A model generated the notes under the pieces. That model did no database searches. It was not told the DNA's origin and saw nothing but the letters and a program-made list of their open reading frames with translations. 64,000 nucleotides of DNA from DATCJA01 sp963814955 (GTDB taxonomy: Bacteria > Acidobacteriota > Vicinamibacteria > Vicinamibacterales > UBA2999), in NCBI GenBank assembly GCA_963814955.1, contig CAWFEX010000002.1, positions 1-64,000 of the forward strand. Reading direction: 5' to 3'. Made by a program: the position numbers and the translations under genes. This document shows positions 1-9,480 of the stretch, piece after piece (the first letter of the stretch is position 1; each line of letters starts with the position of its first letter).

Positions 1-75
1 GGCATCCCCGCCGGGCTTCCCTACCTGACCGGCTGGGTCGCCCACATCAAGCTGATCGACGAGACGACCGGCTGA
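1..75 (+). CDS. 3' end of an unidentified gene
   Basis: An open frame enters from the left edge and stops at TGA 73-75. It supplies only the last 24 residues, ending KLIDETTG. I do not recognise the family from so short a tail. It lies 105 bases upstream of the DUF3489 remnant on the same strand and may share its transcript. The partial length allows no functional call. Confidence 0.35.
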   Translation, partial: GIPAGLPYLTGWVAHIKLIDETTG

Positions 76-180
76 CGGGGCCGTCGAACTCACACCTGAC
101 CGCCGCTACCTCCGGGCGCGGCTCGGGTTCGTCAGCAGGGTCGGGACGGTCCCGATCCTCGCGAGGACAGGAACGACCCG

Positions 181-853
181 ATGACCCGGACTTCTCCGAC
201 ACCCAGATTGATCATCCTCTCGGCGGCGGCACAGCGCGCGGACGGCAACCTGCTGCCGCTGCCCGGCTCGCTGCGCGGCGGTGCTGCGACTAAGGTGGTG
301 GGCGCACTCCTCGCCCGCCGCCTCGCCCGCGAGGACGTCACCGACCGCCAGACCCGCGCCGACAGCGCGCTCAACACCGTCTGGCGCAACGAGGACGACG
401 GCCGCGCCGTCCTGCTCCGCATCACCCCCGCCGGCCTCGAGGCGATCGGCGTCGAGCCGAGCGGCGGAGACCTCAGCCTCGCCGGCCGGCGAGGCTGAGG
501 CGGTCGCCGACCAATTCAACGCGGGGCACCAACTCTGCCGGCGAACAGGCAGCGGGGTCGGCGCCCGCGAGCACGAAGAAGCGGGCCGCCGAGAAAGGCG
601 GCCGCTACCCGCACCGGCTGCCGAGCCCGCACCGCGGAAGACCCGCGACGACACCAAGCAGGCGAAGCTGATTGCGATGCTGCGCCGGAAGCAGGGCGTG
701 ACGATAGCCCAGATCGTCGAGGCGACCGGCTGGCAGCCACACACTGTCCGCGGCGCTTTCGCCGGGGCGCTTAAGAAGAAGCTCGGCCTGACCGTCACCT
801 CCGAGAAGGTCGAGGGCGAAGAGGGGCGAGTCTCCCGCCTGGCACCTACTTGA
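181..853 (+). pseudogene. DUF3489-family protein, frameshifted
   Basis: The family is small, of unknown function, and common in Alphaproteobacteria next to site-specific recombinases and plasmid or island genes. The frame from ATG 181 gives the typical N-terminal part (LSAAAQR, GGAATKVV, LNTVW, RAVLLRITPAGLEAIG) and stops at 496-498. The C-terminal part (KQAKLIAMLRR, IVEATGWQPHTVRG, ALKKKLGL, VTSEKVEG) continues in another frame from about 610 to TGA 851-853. The alanine/lysine-rich linker near 531-600 reads best in the third frame, so at least two indels are present. The upstream sequence is purine-rich (AGGAAC) but has no strong ribosome site. Family assignment is from recognised conserved segments; the protein cannot be made whole as the sequence stands. 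Confidence 0.7.
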
Positions 854-1171
854 TACCGATTGGAGCATCTGACGCGCGGCCGCCGTCCTCGGAGCGGCGG
901 TCGCTTACTCGGTGACAGCAGATCGCGGGGCGGTCTACGCGACGTGGCGGCCAAGGCGTGCCTTGCAAGGATCGACGCCGTACTTCCAGGGTGAAGCAGG
1001 TGCCGCGCCGCGACGTCCGTGCGCTCTTTACGACTATTGCGGTTCGGTCGAGAGTGGACGGGCTACCAAACGACGCGTGTCATTAGCTTTGGATCAACGT
1101 TGGCTGCCCTACATGAGAGACGCAATCCCTTGACCGGCGTTAGGGGAAAGCCTGTACTGGGAGACCGAGTA
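854..1171. other. Spacer with no supportable gene
   Basis: About 320 bases between the DUF3489 remnant and the next short remnant. Reading frames on both strands are short and show no recognisable family, no consistent ribosome site and no strong hairpin. I see nothing to annotate here. Confidence 0.4.
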
Positions 1172-1327
1172 ATGTTCATCCGTTCTGTTCTCATTGCTGC
1201 GGTAATATCCAGCCTGACCGTCACCGCGGGTCTCCATTGCCGGCTCCAAAGGCTGTCCGCCCGGGCTAGCAAAGAAAGCGGTCCCGTGCGTGCCGCCGGG
1301 CCAGGCCGAGGAATCCGCGGTGCCATG
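1172..1327 (+). pseudogene. Small exported protein with CPPG-type motif, frameshifted
   Basis: ATG 1172 follows a GGGAG-like site and opens with a hydrophobic signal-like stretch (MFIRSVLIAAVISSLTVTAG). After about residue 20 the natural continuation is in another frame: IAGSKGCPPGLAKKAVPCV then PPGQAEESAVP and TGA near 1325. The CPPGLAKK...CxPPGQAxK pattern occurs in small periplasmic proteins of Rhizobiales-like bacteria; function unknown. One indel near 1233 separates the signal peptide from the motif. The usual longer C-terminal part of such proteins is not found downstream, so the gene is also probably truncated. Confidence 0.5.
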
Positions 1328-1683
1328 ATCCACTCCTTCTACTGGTGACACGAAGGGCAAGTGTCCGTTGGCGCGCGCGACCCGTCAAGGCGCCTCGCGA
1401 CGGGCTGGTTAGCGGGCGCCGCGTCGGACCTCTTCTAGAATCCCATATCCACAACGCACCGTCCGTCGCGACCAAGATCATCAAAGCTGATAGGTCCGTC
1501 GAAGCCCATACTAGAGCGTCGTTTAGACATCTGCCGGATTGACCCCCGACCGCCGGCAGGTAGGGGCCAGCGTCGCTGCGTCAGGTTGTCGGCAAGTTAG
1601 GCGGCTGCCTATCCGCCACGGCCGCCTGGAATTGCCGCCCAGGCTATCGATCTAGCTCGAGAGAACGGGCCTTGCCGATCTTT
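1328..1683. other. Spacer with no supportable gene
   Basis: About 355 bases between the CPPG-motif remnant and the phasin stop codon. A 65-codon plus-strand frame (1345-1542) could be the decayed tail of the upstream remnant, but it shows no family features. Nothing else is supportable. Confidence 0.35.
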
Positions 1684-2046
1684 CTAGTGAGGGTGGTTCG
1701 CCAGCGATCTTTCCATCATGCCGGAGCCGATCTTCATGAGCCGGCTCGCCTCCCCGGAGTACTGGTCCATTGCAGTCTTGAAGAAGCGGGTTTGCAGGTC
1801 GCGCACGTCGTCGAGTGTTCGGCAGCGCAGCATCTCAGCTTGGGTTTCTACGTCCTGACGGATTCGCTGAGTGATGAAATCAGAGATCTCAGTCTGGGCC
1901 TTTGTCAGGCCTTCCAGCATAGCGGCGCCGGCGGCCTCGATATAGTGCAGCGTCTCCAGTTGGGCCTGTGCGATGGCGTCGGTCATGGGCACCTCAGATG
2001 TGCGGGCGGTTACCTCAGCGTCGGAACGGGTGGTCGCCTCTGACAT
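1684..2046 (-). CDS. Phasin family protein
   Basis: Phasins coat polyhydroxyalkanoate granules in the cytoplasm. The 120-residue product has the typical amphipathic helix series: an N-terminal Thr/Ala stretch, then AQLETLHYIEAAGAAMLEG, then the family signature around LDDVRDLQTRFFKTAMDQY and a tail LMKIGSGMM. I start at the ATG whose complement is 2044-2046, because AGAGGAG lies about seven bases upstream on the minus strand; a longer frame back to 2169 has no such site. The length matches short alphaproteobacterial phasins. It is one of few intact genes in the first 11 kb and no PHA synthase lies nearby. Confidence 0.85.
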   Translation of the reverse strand: MSEATTRSDAEVTARTSEVPMTDAIAQAQLETLHYIEAAGAAMLEGLTKAQTEISDFITQRIRQDVETQAEMLRCRTLDDVRDLQTRFFKTAMDQYSGEASRLMKIGSGMMERSLANHPH

Positions 2047-2306
2047 GGATTGGCTCCTCTGTACTGATCGCGCTACGCACTTTGGACTCGCGTCAGGCGA
2101 GTCGCAATCCCGCGCACCTCGGAGGCTATCTCCAATCTGTGACAGATCGGCGATCGGATTACTTGGCACCGATCTCCGAAGCCCACCTCGCCCGCATAGG
2201 CGAAGAGGCCCCCTCGTCGTTTTGTTGCGGCGGTGGTGGTGCGCAATCGGGACGCATCAACGCGGCGGGTGAAAGCTGAGGGTGACGAGGACGGTGCGCA
2301 GCGGGA

Positions 2307-2560
2307 CCGCGTCCGCGGGCCGACAACGCGCTGGTCAAGGCGCTCGCGCGGGGGTTCCGGTGGCGGAGAATGCTGGACACGGCTTGCACTCGACGCTCGA
2401 GGAGCTGGCCAAGGTCAAGGGCGTAACGCCGTCGTACGTGAGCCGGGTGCTGCGGATGCCGCTGCTTGCGCCGTAGATCGTGGAGGCGATCCTCATGGGC
2501 GGCAGCGGGGGACTGCGCTGGAGGATATCCTGAAATGGGTTTCCAGTGCATTGGGAAGGG
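2307..2560 (+). pseudogene. Recombinase-associated HTH module, copy 1, decayed
   Basis: The module matches the region usually found at the C-terminus of, or just after, alphaproteobacterial serine recombinases: ADNALVKALARGFRWRRMLDT, then LEELAKVKGVTPSYVSRVLR, then IVEAILMGG, and finally FPVHWEGQ. These pieces occur in this order but in different frames, with an indel near 2383, a stop at 2474-2476 and another indel near 2520. The SYVSRVLR part resembles ParB-type helix-turn-helix sequence. It is the first of four copies between 2.3 and 9.7 kb. No recombinase catalytic domain precedes it. Confidence 0.65.
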
Positions 2561-2661
2561 CAGGTCAGCGACCGGAGAATGTCTTGAGCTTGCCCTGCCC
2601 GCACCCTCTTTGCGCTCCGCTCCACGCTTGCTGCCGTTTGCGGAGGGGTTCGCAAGTAGCG

Positions 2662-3005
2662 TCAGGCGGCGAGGAGTTCGGGCCGGACGAGGTTGTAGGC
2701 CGCGGCAGCGAGGGGCGAAGGCGAAGCGGATGCGGGGACGCTCTGGTCTTGCTCTGTCCGGCGGAGGGCCTTGGTCCACCCCAAAACTCCCCGGTCCGCC
2801 TTCGGATGCGCTGGCTGGCGGCGTATCCCGTGTCGCGGGTGGTGCACCCGTCGATCGGCGGAGCGCTGGCCAGCGGGGTTCTGGGACAACGTGCGGTGTC
2901 GGGTCGAGTTGGCGCGTCCATCACGAAGTTGGCGGTGTCGTAGCCCTCGTCAGCTCCGCCGACGTAGCGCACGGTCGAGGTGATCGTAGGGGGGGCGCGG
3001 GTCAT
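2662..3005 (-). mobile_element. IS5-type transposase, C-terminal fragment
   Basis: On the minus strand the pieces YVGGADEGYDTANFV, IDGCTTRDTGYAASQRIRRR and (after a frame change near 2795) LAAAAYNLVRPELLAA correspond, in order, to the conserved end of IS5-family DDE transposases. These normally read GADKGYD, then RTTRHPGYAxSQRIRKRIEE, then TAAAYNLVRLPKL. The catalytic glutamate region (RIEEAFGW) has decayed to RRTGEFWGG. No N-terminal half and no terminal inverted repeats were found, so only a dead 3' fragment remains. It directly follows HTH module copy 1. Confidence 0.7.
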
Positions 3006-3446
3006 TGGCTTTCGACCCGCCGACCGCCGGCCGGTCCCGGTCCGCGCTCGAGCGCGTCGTGGATCGCGTTGGTAGAGGTCGATCGGCTTCCGACGGTTGC
3101 GCCCACCGAGTTCGCGCTCACGTTCTCGGGCATGGACGGATCGGACATGGCCCGAACAGTACCCGAAACGCGCCCGGCTGCCAAGTCACCGGTGGAACTT
3201 TGCGGCGCTGGCGCAGGAGATCATCGCAAACCGTGGCACGACAAAAGTTCTCGCGTCTAGGTTGTCAAAAAACAACGGCCAGAATTGTAATCGAAAACGA
3301 TTTTCTGCTCCAAAGAGAGGTCGCGCAAGCGATTGCATCGTGGTATGGTACGGAGTCGAGGGTGGGCCGTACTTGGCCGTTGCTGAGCGAGCCTGGCGCG
3401 CGGGCGCTGCCGGGCGTGGCCTGACGTGTGGACGAGGGGATAGATA
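3006..3446. other. Spacer with unclear content
   Basis: About 440 bases between the IS5 fragment and the next small gene remnant. A 60-codon minus-strand frame (3002-3184, containing STSTNAIHDALERG) directly abuts the transposase fragment and could be part of the same element, but I cannot match it to a known transposase N-terminus. The last 200 bases are more AT-rich (around 3260-3310) and may hold the promoter for the small gene starting at 3447. Confidence 0.3.
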
Positions 3447-3703
3447 ATGGATATCTTGGTGCTGGTGTGTGCGCTCGGCGTAGCGGCGCCCGACTGCCAG
3501 CCGGATACGGCGATCAGCAGCTTTTACGCTCCCAACCGCGGTCCGATTTCGCCGGCTGCTTGCGCGAAGGTATCATGTACGCCGCCCAGTCCGGAATGGT
3601 GCCGCCGGAAGCTTATCCCAAGATCGTCTGCGTTTCGCAGACGGCTCTAGTCGTAAATCGACAGAACGCCGATCTGGCTCCCGTCCTCGGCCCAACCGAG
3701 TAA
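3447..3703 (+). pseudogene. Small conserved hypothetical protein, frameshifted
   Basis: ATG 3447 has a good purine-rich site (GAGGGGATAGATA) just upstream. The protein begins MDILVLVCALGVAAPDCQPD and AISSFYAPNR, then after an indel near 3545 continues in another frame as SDFAGCLREGIMYAAQSG and PEAYPKIVCVSQT, stopping at 3701-3703. Small proteins of this pattern, with conserved cysteines and a short N-terminal hydrophobic run, occur in Rhizobiales; their role is unknown. Without the indel the product would be about 85 residues. Confidence 0.5.
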
Positions 3704-3898
3704 GCGACCCGGCAGCCCCCGCCGTTTTTGAACCTGACCAGGGGCGCGAGCGAACTCGCGCCAGAGTAGTTCAGTGCCAGCGCACGAACACGTCGTCGGT
3801 CTATGGAACGTCGAAGCCGAACGCCGGAGTGTTTAGCGCGCCGGAGGCGACGCCGCCGCTGTTGAGCACCGGGAAGCTTAGCCCACCAGCGGAGGGCT

Positions 3899-4896
3899 CT
3901 ATGCGACCGGTGCGAGGGCGCTCAGGAGCACGCGTACCAGCGCGGGCTGGCTCCTGACCTCGGTCTTGTCGAATATTCGCTGCAGGTGGGTCCGGGCGGT
4001 ATTGACGCTGATGCCGAGCTCGCGAGCCGCCTCGACGAGGTCGTGGCCGTCTACGACCAGTTTCGCCAAGCGCAACTGGCCCGGTGAGAGCCCGTAGATG
4101 ACCGCCGCCGCCGCGAGCCGCTGATCGGTCCGGTGCCCGTCGTCGAAGGACACCACGATCATGTCGCTCTCGACCGAGACCCGCAAATGCGAATCCCCGA
4201 CGCGTCGTCCTCGCCGAGAATGACCGGCAAAGCGCCGCGGATCGTCGAGACGGTTCGCCGGGCGGCCTTATGGCTCATGTAGTCAGTCGCGCCCGCCGCC
4301 CAACGGATGGCCGCCTGAAGGCCCTTGTTGCCTGCCCGGCTCGCGGGCACGCAGACGTCCGGCGACGACCATCAGCCCATGGTCGCGAAGCCCCTTGCTG
4401 GCGGCGGTCGTTCATCCATAGCACCTTCACGTCCGCGTCGATCCCGATCGCCGGATGGTCCGCCGACTGGAACCAGGGCTCGAGCGCGCTGATGCAGGCG
4501 ATCTTCCAGACGCCGTCGTGTTTCTCCAGGATCCGCATCTGGTGCTGCATGTTGCCGAGGTCGGGCGGATCGCCCGTCTTCGTCGCGTACTGGTCGAACG
4601 TGGCCCAGGCAATGTCGGTCCCGATCCGGACGTTCATCCGTTCGCGCCGGACACTCGCTACAGAAGCATTCGGGACGGGAAACTGCTCCATTCCCCGCCG
4701 CATCTGCGCGCTTTCGGCCTCCCAGCCTTCGGTCAGGTGGATGCCGTAGTTGGGGATACGACAACCAGCGCCGGAAGTGCGGGCCATGCACCCAGCAGCG
4801 CGCCCATGCCGCGAAATCCTTGTTGAGATACGCAGCGGTCTCGTCTTCGATGACCTTGACGATGGCCGCACGGTCGCTGTCCCCGCCAACTTCCAT
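3899..4896 (-). pseudogene. SnoaL-like / LuxR-type HTH regulator, frameshifted
   Basis: Reading the minus strand from ATG 4896, the N-terminal half is an NTF2/SnoaL-like fold: AAIVKVIEDETAAYLNKDF, FAAWARCWVH, then in a second frame TDIAWATFDQY, MQHQMRILEKHDGVWKI and SALEPWF. The C-terminal half, after further frame changes near 4390 and 4175, is a LuxR-type DNA-binding domain: YGLSPGQLRLAKLVVDGHD, AARELGISVNTARTHLQRIF, then the end TEVRSQPALVRVL. All parts lie in order and together account for about 330 residues, so this is a single regulator broken by at least three indels rather than several genes. Its ligand and target are unknown. Confidence 0.7.
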
Positions 4897-4971
4897 CGTC
4901 CCGCCCCGCACGGCCAACACCGGCAGTGTAGCAGATAGGTCCTGACAATTCTGCGCGGCGGCGAGCAGTGC

Positions 4972-5166
4972 CTAAACCCGGGCGAGCGGTCGGAAAAGGC
5001 TCCGCCTGAACAGCGTCACGATCCCACCCAGCCGCAAACGCGGGAGCCTGGCGCGCGGCAGCCCGAGGCTGTGCGAGCGGTAGTAACGGTCCTCGTCGTT
5101 CGCGCCGGGTGGGCGGCGCACGGGGGCATGCACCAGATGTAGGATGACGAGCTGTCCATAGTCCAT
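4972..5166 (-). CDS. Hypothetical small arginine-rich protein
   Basis: A 64-residue frame starting at the ATG with complement 5164-5166 and preceded on the minus strand by GGGAG at seven bases spacing. It begins MDYGQLVILHLVHAPV and is rich in Arg and Leu (YYRSHSLGLPRARLPRLR). I do not recognise a family. The good ribosome site and intact frame argue for a real gene; the short length and surrounding decay argue for caution. Confidence 0.35.
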   Translation of the reverse strand: MDYGQLVILHLVHAPVRRPPGANDEDRYYRSHSLGLPRARLPRLRLGGIVTLFRRSLFRPLARV

Positions 5167-5614
5167 TTGAAGGCTCCCGATCCGGCTGGCGCCTAAGCAG
5201 TGTCCGGCGCCCGATCCCTGTGAGCTCTACCTCAAGACCGCGGCGTGCCGTGTCATCCGATCCAATGACGTCTTTACAATTGTCCCCGCCGTGCGGCGGC
5301 CGCGGCTCCACGCCATCCCAAACGGGCAACGGAATCGCCCATTTGGAAAAAGCTTACGAGGTCTCCTCCCGGCCGAGGCCGCGCGAAAACGCAACCCCGC
5401 TCGGACCACTGGAGAATTTTGTCCTGATTTAGCAACTCGACTAAGAAATATTGGGCTTCTTAGACGCGTATTTTTAGCGCTCACTTAGGAGAATGTCCAG
5501 GTTCAGCCCGCCGTAGTAGGTTTTCGCGCGGCCTCGGCCCCGCCACATGCGGACCTGATCCGTCGCTGCCCCTATGATCGCTTTGTCCCGCAATGCGGCC
5601 TCCAAAGGAGCACC
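5167..5614. other. Spacer with one stem-loop
   Basis: About 450 bases without a convincing gene. It holds a perfect 7-base inverted repeat at 5441-5447 and 5457-5463 (CTAAGAA / TTCTTAG, nine-base loop) in an AT-rich patch. A short minus-strand frame at 5474-5580 ending NLDILLSER may be the tail of a decayed gene, but it is not identifiable. Confidence 0.35.
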
Positions 5615-5927
5615 GTGGGCGCCGCGGCCCGCGTTGACAACGCGATGGTCAAGGCGCTCGCGCGGGCGCTCCGGTGGCGGAAGATGCTGGACGTCGGCGA
5701 GCATGCGACGCTCGAGGACCTGGCCCGGGCGAAGGGCGTCACGCCGTCCTACGTCAGCCGGGTCCTGCGGCTGACGCTGCTGCGCCGGAGATGTGGATGC
5801 GATCCTCGATGGCCGGCAGCCGGCGGAGGGGCAGTTGGATGATTTGCTGGCGGGGTTCCCGTTGGAGTGGCAGAGGCAGGCCCAGGTCTTCCGACGAGCG
5901 CTCGCCGTGGCCGCGCGGCAGAGTTAA
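5615..5927 (+). pseudogene. Recombinase-associated HTH module, copy 2, decayed
   Basis: The best preserved N-terminal part of the four copies: VDNAMVKALARALRWRKML, HATLEDLARAKGVTPSYVS and RVLRLTLL in one frame. After an indel near 5780 comes AILDGRQPAEGQLDDLLAG, then FPLEWQRQAQVFRRALAVAA to TAA 5925-5927 in another. The order and spacing match copies 1, 3 and 4. At the DNA level it is similar but clearly not identical to copy 1 over the core, so the copies look like old relatives rather than a recent duplication. Confidence 0.65.
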
Positions 5928-6002
5928 CAGCCTATCGTGAGCGCCAGCCAACTTCGGCCATGTTGGGGTTCTTGGATCGTCGAACGGGGGGTACCATCGA
6001 CA

Positions 6003-6643
6003 ATGCGGTACGACGAGGTTTACGAGACACTAGCGGCTCTGTATCTCCGGCTCGGGGGCTATTTCACTACTGGCCTGATCCTGCATTCTGAAGACAAGGG
6101 AAAGAATTCGTGGAGAGGTGGACTGGCTGGCTATGCGCATGCCGTTTCACAATCAGGATGCCCGCGCGGTAAAGACGCCGGCCTTTCTCCGAGAAGGGGA
6201 TGGCTACACAGATTTGCTTATATGCGAGGGAAGAGCAGCCGCATTGGGTTCAACAAGTCCATCAAGGATGCTGAAAACCTGGGCGACGTCTTGCGATGGG
6301 CGGGGTCATTTCGGAGGATAGTATCGCTGGTGTGGCAGCTCAGCTCCTTCCGCTGCTTGAAGATGGCGCTTGCCCACAAGCGGTCCGTGAGGGCGTGACC
6401 GCGTCAAACGTTCGGGTAAGACCACTACTGTGCTATCCATCTATCCCTGCCAACGAGAATGATGGCTGGTGGTTGACGGAAGGAGAGATTTACGGGTTCA
6501 TCGACAGTTGCCTCGACCCCAGGAAAGCGCCTGCAACTTGTGCACGCCGCTATGGGTACGAGTTGTGGGGATCATCCTTTGAACCTATTGTTTGCTGGTT
6601 CAAGAAACGCAATCAGGAAGAGGCCCCTGCGGACGCGGCATTG
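6003..6643 (+). pseudogene. Hypothetical protein, possible nuclease-like fold, frameshifted
   Basis: From ATG 6003 the frame gives MRYDEVYETLAALYLRLGGY and FTTGLILHSEDKGKN. A second frame continues VDWLAMRMPFHNQD, FLREGDGYTDLLICEG; a third has FNKSIKDAENLGDVLRWAG; and then EDSIAGVAAQLLPLLEDG, VRPLLCYPSIPANENDGWW and YGYELWGSSFEPIVCWFKKR. The parts join into about 210 residues with three or more indels. The spacing of a short acidic-hydrophobic motif (EVDWLA) and a later DLLICE is reminiscent of PD-(D/E)XK nucleases; this is only inference. It ends close to HTH module copy 3, whose frame begins directly after it. Confidence 0.45.
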
Positions 6644-6693
6644 GTGAGAAACCTGTCAACCTTGAGGCTGCCACCACGGCCAGAACGTCGCGA

Positions 6694-7002
6694 GCGCCGC
6701 GGCCGCGGGTCGAGAACGCCATTATCATCAAAGCGCTGGCGCGGGCGTTCCGGTGGCTGAAGATGCTGGACACTGGTGTGCATGCCACGCTTGAGGAGCT
6801 GGCCCGGGCTAAGGGCGTGCACGCCACCTATGTCAGCCGGGTGCTGCGGCTGACATTGTTGGCGCCGGAGATCGTCGAGGCGATCCTCGATGGGCGGCAG
6901 CCGGCGGTGCTGCAGCTGGATAATCTGCTGGCTGGATTTCCGGTGGAGGGGGAAGGGCAAAGCGCAAATCTGGAGATCAGCGGCGCGAACCAGCAGGGGT
7001 GA
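6694..7002 (+). pseudogene. Recombinase-associated HTH module, copy 3, nearly intact
   Basis: A single frame carries the whole module: PRPRVENAIIIKALARAFRW, HATLEELARAKGVHATYVS, RVLRLTLLAPEIVEAILDGR, LQLDNLLAGFPVEGEGQ, and stop TGA 7000-7002. It has no start codon of its own near a ribosome site; the open frame runs in from 6592 without family similarity. It is the only copy without an internal frameshift and is the reference for judging the others. Normally this segment would follow a recombinase; none is present. Confidence 0.6.
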
Positions 7003-7112
7003 GGGGTAGGCGGACGTGGTACTCGGCCGTGCGCCACCGCCGCTGTCCTTCACCACGCGCCTGTCCCGAGCGGCGGGCTGGTGCCGTCCGCAGGCGTCGA
7101 TCCAAAGCACGC

Positions 7113-9194
7113 TTACGCGGCTCGCGCACCATGGCTCTCTGGGGCGGTGGTGCCATCTGCTGACAGCTCATACCGCAACGCTGTCGGTTCAGCCCACCGC
7201 AAGTCAGGCGATTCAGCGCAAACACGACGAAAAGTGAATGATGCCAGCAGGTCTGCCCGAGTTGACCGCCAACCCACGTAGGCCAGCATCGCGGCGAGAA
7301 GGGCCGCGGCGTTCCCTCCAGCGAAGGCGGCATTTGTCGCGACGCCCAGCCAAGCATCAGATCCTGAGCTCACCAGGAGGAGAATGCCGCCTCCCCAGAG
7401 TGCGACGAGAATGCTGGCCGGCACCGACGTCCGATCGTCGATCTTTGGCGTTCTGGCAAAGGGAACTTTCCGCCCCGTGACCGCCTGCCTCAGTGAGGCA
7501 AGGCCACCGGCAAGATTGACAGGTACGAGAAGGAGGTTGAGGCCATAGACCGCAAAGAGATCCTTTAGCTGACGGTCCGACAGCAAGAGGTCGAGGGCGT
7601 AGGCCGCAAAGTAAGGCACGGCTACCAGTGGCAGGAAGACGCCGGCGAGTTCAGCGTCGAACGGAGCGGCAATGAGGGCGAGGAGGGCTGCGGGGCACCA
7701 GAAAAGCGACCCCAGGTAGTGCGCCCTGATCAGCAGCTGAAGCATGCGCCAGGCAACAGGCGCGTCGGACAAGAAAGCGGCCTGGATCGCTTTTGGCAGG
7801 ATAATCAGACCACCACACGCCCACCGGCGCCGCTGGATGACCAACGCTCCGAAGTCCTGCGGCGTAGCCGACCAGGCCAGGATTGCATCGTGGTTGTGGA
7901 CGCGCCATCCCTTGGCCGCCAGATCGATGGTGCTTTCCGTATCTTCAATCGGCGTTCGGTCCTGGACGTATCGCCGGATCGCGTGACCGCGTTCGACGTC
8001 CTCTGTCGCTATCTCACGAAGCGCGTCGAGCCGGAGGACGGCGTTGGCACCGACCCAAAACGCGGCATCAAAGCGCGCAAAGCCCTGATGCAACAAGCGC
8101 TGGACATCTGTCGTCGCGCCGGCGATGCGCTCGACCAGGCTCGTGGCCTCCGGAAGTGCCGCGTACGGCGTCTGGACCACGGCCACACGTTCCGACCCTT
8201 TGGCCGTCATGATCCCCAGAAGCCGGCATGCGTAATCCGGCGCGAGCAAGCTGTCAGCGTCGAGGGTAATGATGTAGTCGGCGGCAGGGATGACGCAGGC
8301 TCCCCTCGGGCTGTCCTGGAGGTGGAGGCCATTGCCTTGCGGGGTCTCGGAGACGCGGCGGCCCACTAGGTCAATTGCCACGTTGAGGTTCATCGCCTTG
8401 TTCGCGGCATGGCTGAGGTTCGCAAACCGCTTTCGCTCGAAGGATGCGACATCGCACGTGAAGCGGCCGCGCAGGCGCGTGAGTTCCGCCAGCGCTTCCT
8501 CGGGCTCCCTCGGGGTTCGGCCAACCTCCGCTGTATGATCCGCCGCAAGGCGCTGCAGGATCATCATGCGGAAGAAGCGGTCGTCCGCAGTTAAGACCGG
8601 CCAGTCCGTCGCGAGGCGCGTGAAATGAGAAGCGAGCTGTTCATGAGCCTGCGTGAGCGCCGCCGGAGCCCGCGCGACCTCCGCGGACGCCTGATCCGCG
8701 GCTTCCGCGACAATCAGCTCAAGGGGCCGAAGGAACGAGCGGACGCGGTCCGGAAGTGCGCGGGCCGCTTGCAGCAGACGCTGATCGTCGATTGTGCTGG
8801 AGGCTGGTGGATCGTCAACAAGCAGACGAATCCACTTAGCGTCGTGCCTCTGCAGAGCGACGCTCAGCATCGCGCGGAACACGTGCTCCGGCTCCTCGCG
8901 ATAAGACGGGATCATCGCTCCGAAGCGCGTCTGGCGGCCTCGGTCGCGAAGGGCCGGGTTTGTTTTCTCCTCGCGGTCGCGCAACTGTAGGACGTAGCCA
9001 AGGTGCGACAGGGCATGCGCGAACGCTCCATAGGCCAGGCTCCCGCCCAGTAGTGCGTACAGGGTCTCCTGCCAGACGGGTGCGCCTGAGGCAAAGGTCT
9101 CTACAAAGAAGCCGAAGGAGAAGCCGCTCACCGCGAACATCAGCGCTCTCGCAACCGCAACGCTGCGCGCAGCGGCCATCGGCCGATCGATCAT
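7113..9194 (-). CDS. Membrane glycosyltransferase, GT2 / cellulose synthase-like
   Basis: An intact 693-residue inner-membrane protein. Two N-terminal hydrophobic segments (about 15-60) are followed by a cytoplasmic GT2 domain. This has the nucleotide-sugar entry (MIPSYREEPEHV, near 94), an unusual helical insertion of roughly 100 residues, the DxD motif in IITLDADSLL (Asp312, Asp314), the acceptor-side EDTES (about 417) and QRRRW (454-458), the hallmark of processive cellulose/hyaluronan-type synthases. Several membrane segments fill about 480-680. Start ATG (complement 9192-9194) has GGAGGG nine bases upstream. The sugar and polymer are not deducible. It sits alone among pseudogenes; no PilZ or accessory subunits are adjacent. 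Confidence 0.85.
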   Translation of the reverse strand: MIDRPMAAARSVAVARALMFAVSGFSFGFFVETFASGAPVWQETLYALLGGSLAYGAFAHALSHLGYVLQLRDREEKTNPALRDRGRQTRFGAMIPSYREEPEHVFRAMLSVALQRHDAKWIRLLVDDPPASSTIDDQRLLQAARALPDRVRSFLRPLELIVAEAADQASAEVARAPAALTQAHEQLASHFTRLATDWPVLTADDRFFRMMILQRLAADHTAEVGRTPREPEEALAELTRLRGRFTCDVASFERKRFANLSHAANKAMNLNVAIDLVGRRVSETPQGNGLHLQDSPRGACVIPAADYIITLDADSLLAPDYACRLLGIMTAKGSERVAVVQTPYAALPEATSLVERIAGATTDVQRLLHQGFARFDAAFWVGANAVLRLDALREIATEDVERGHAIRRYVQDRTPIEDTESTIDLAAKGWRVHNHDAILAWSATPQDFGALVIQRRRWACGGLIILPKAIQAAFLSDAPVAWRMLQLLIRAHYLGSLFWCPAALLALIAAPFDAELAGVFLPLVAVPYFAAYALDLLLSDRQLKDLFAVYGLNLLLVPVNLAGGLASLRQAVTGRKVPFARTPKIDDRTSVPASILVALWGGGILLLVSSGSDAWLGVATNAAFAGGNAAALLAAMLAYVGWRSTRADLLASFTFRRVCAESPDLRWAEPTALRYELSADGTTAPESHGARAA

Positions 9195-9480
9195 ATGGCA
9201 ATTCCCTCCGAGCGCGGTTCCCGCTTGGGTTGAGTAGTCGTGTCTGGGCCTTAGCGGAGGTTGAGCTCACTGGCAAGATAGCCGCCAATGGGAACGCGAG
9301 TTGACCTCGCTCCGGTCTCTACAACGCATCCGGCCTGGGGGTAGCCGAGAGCTGGCGTCGACCGCTCAAGCTTCAGATGTGGCCAAGCTCGAGTCCGAAG
9401 CTTCCTGGCTCTGTCCGCGGCAGCGGCCAGACCAACACGGGGATGATAGAGAACATCCGCGGCGCGTCGGCACGCACTTC

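Noticed and set aside
2662..3005. Complete IS5 insertion sequence
   Set aside because: Only the transposase C-terminal third is recognisable; no terminal inverted repeats or target duplication were found.
5441..5463. CTAAGAA/TTCTTAG stem-loop as a terminator
   Set aside because: No gene ends next to it and no T-run follows; it stays unassigned.
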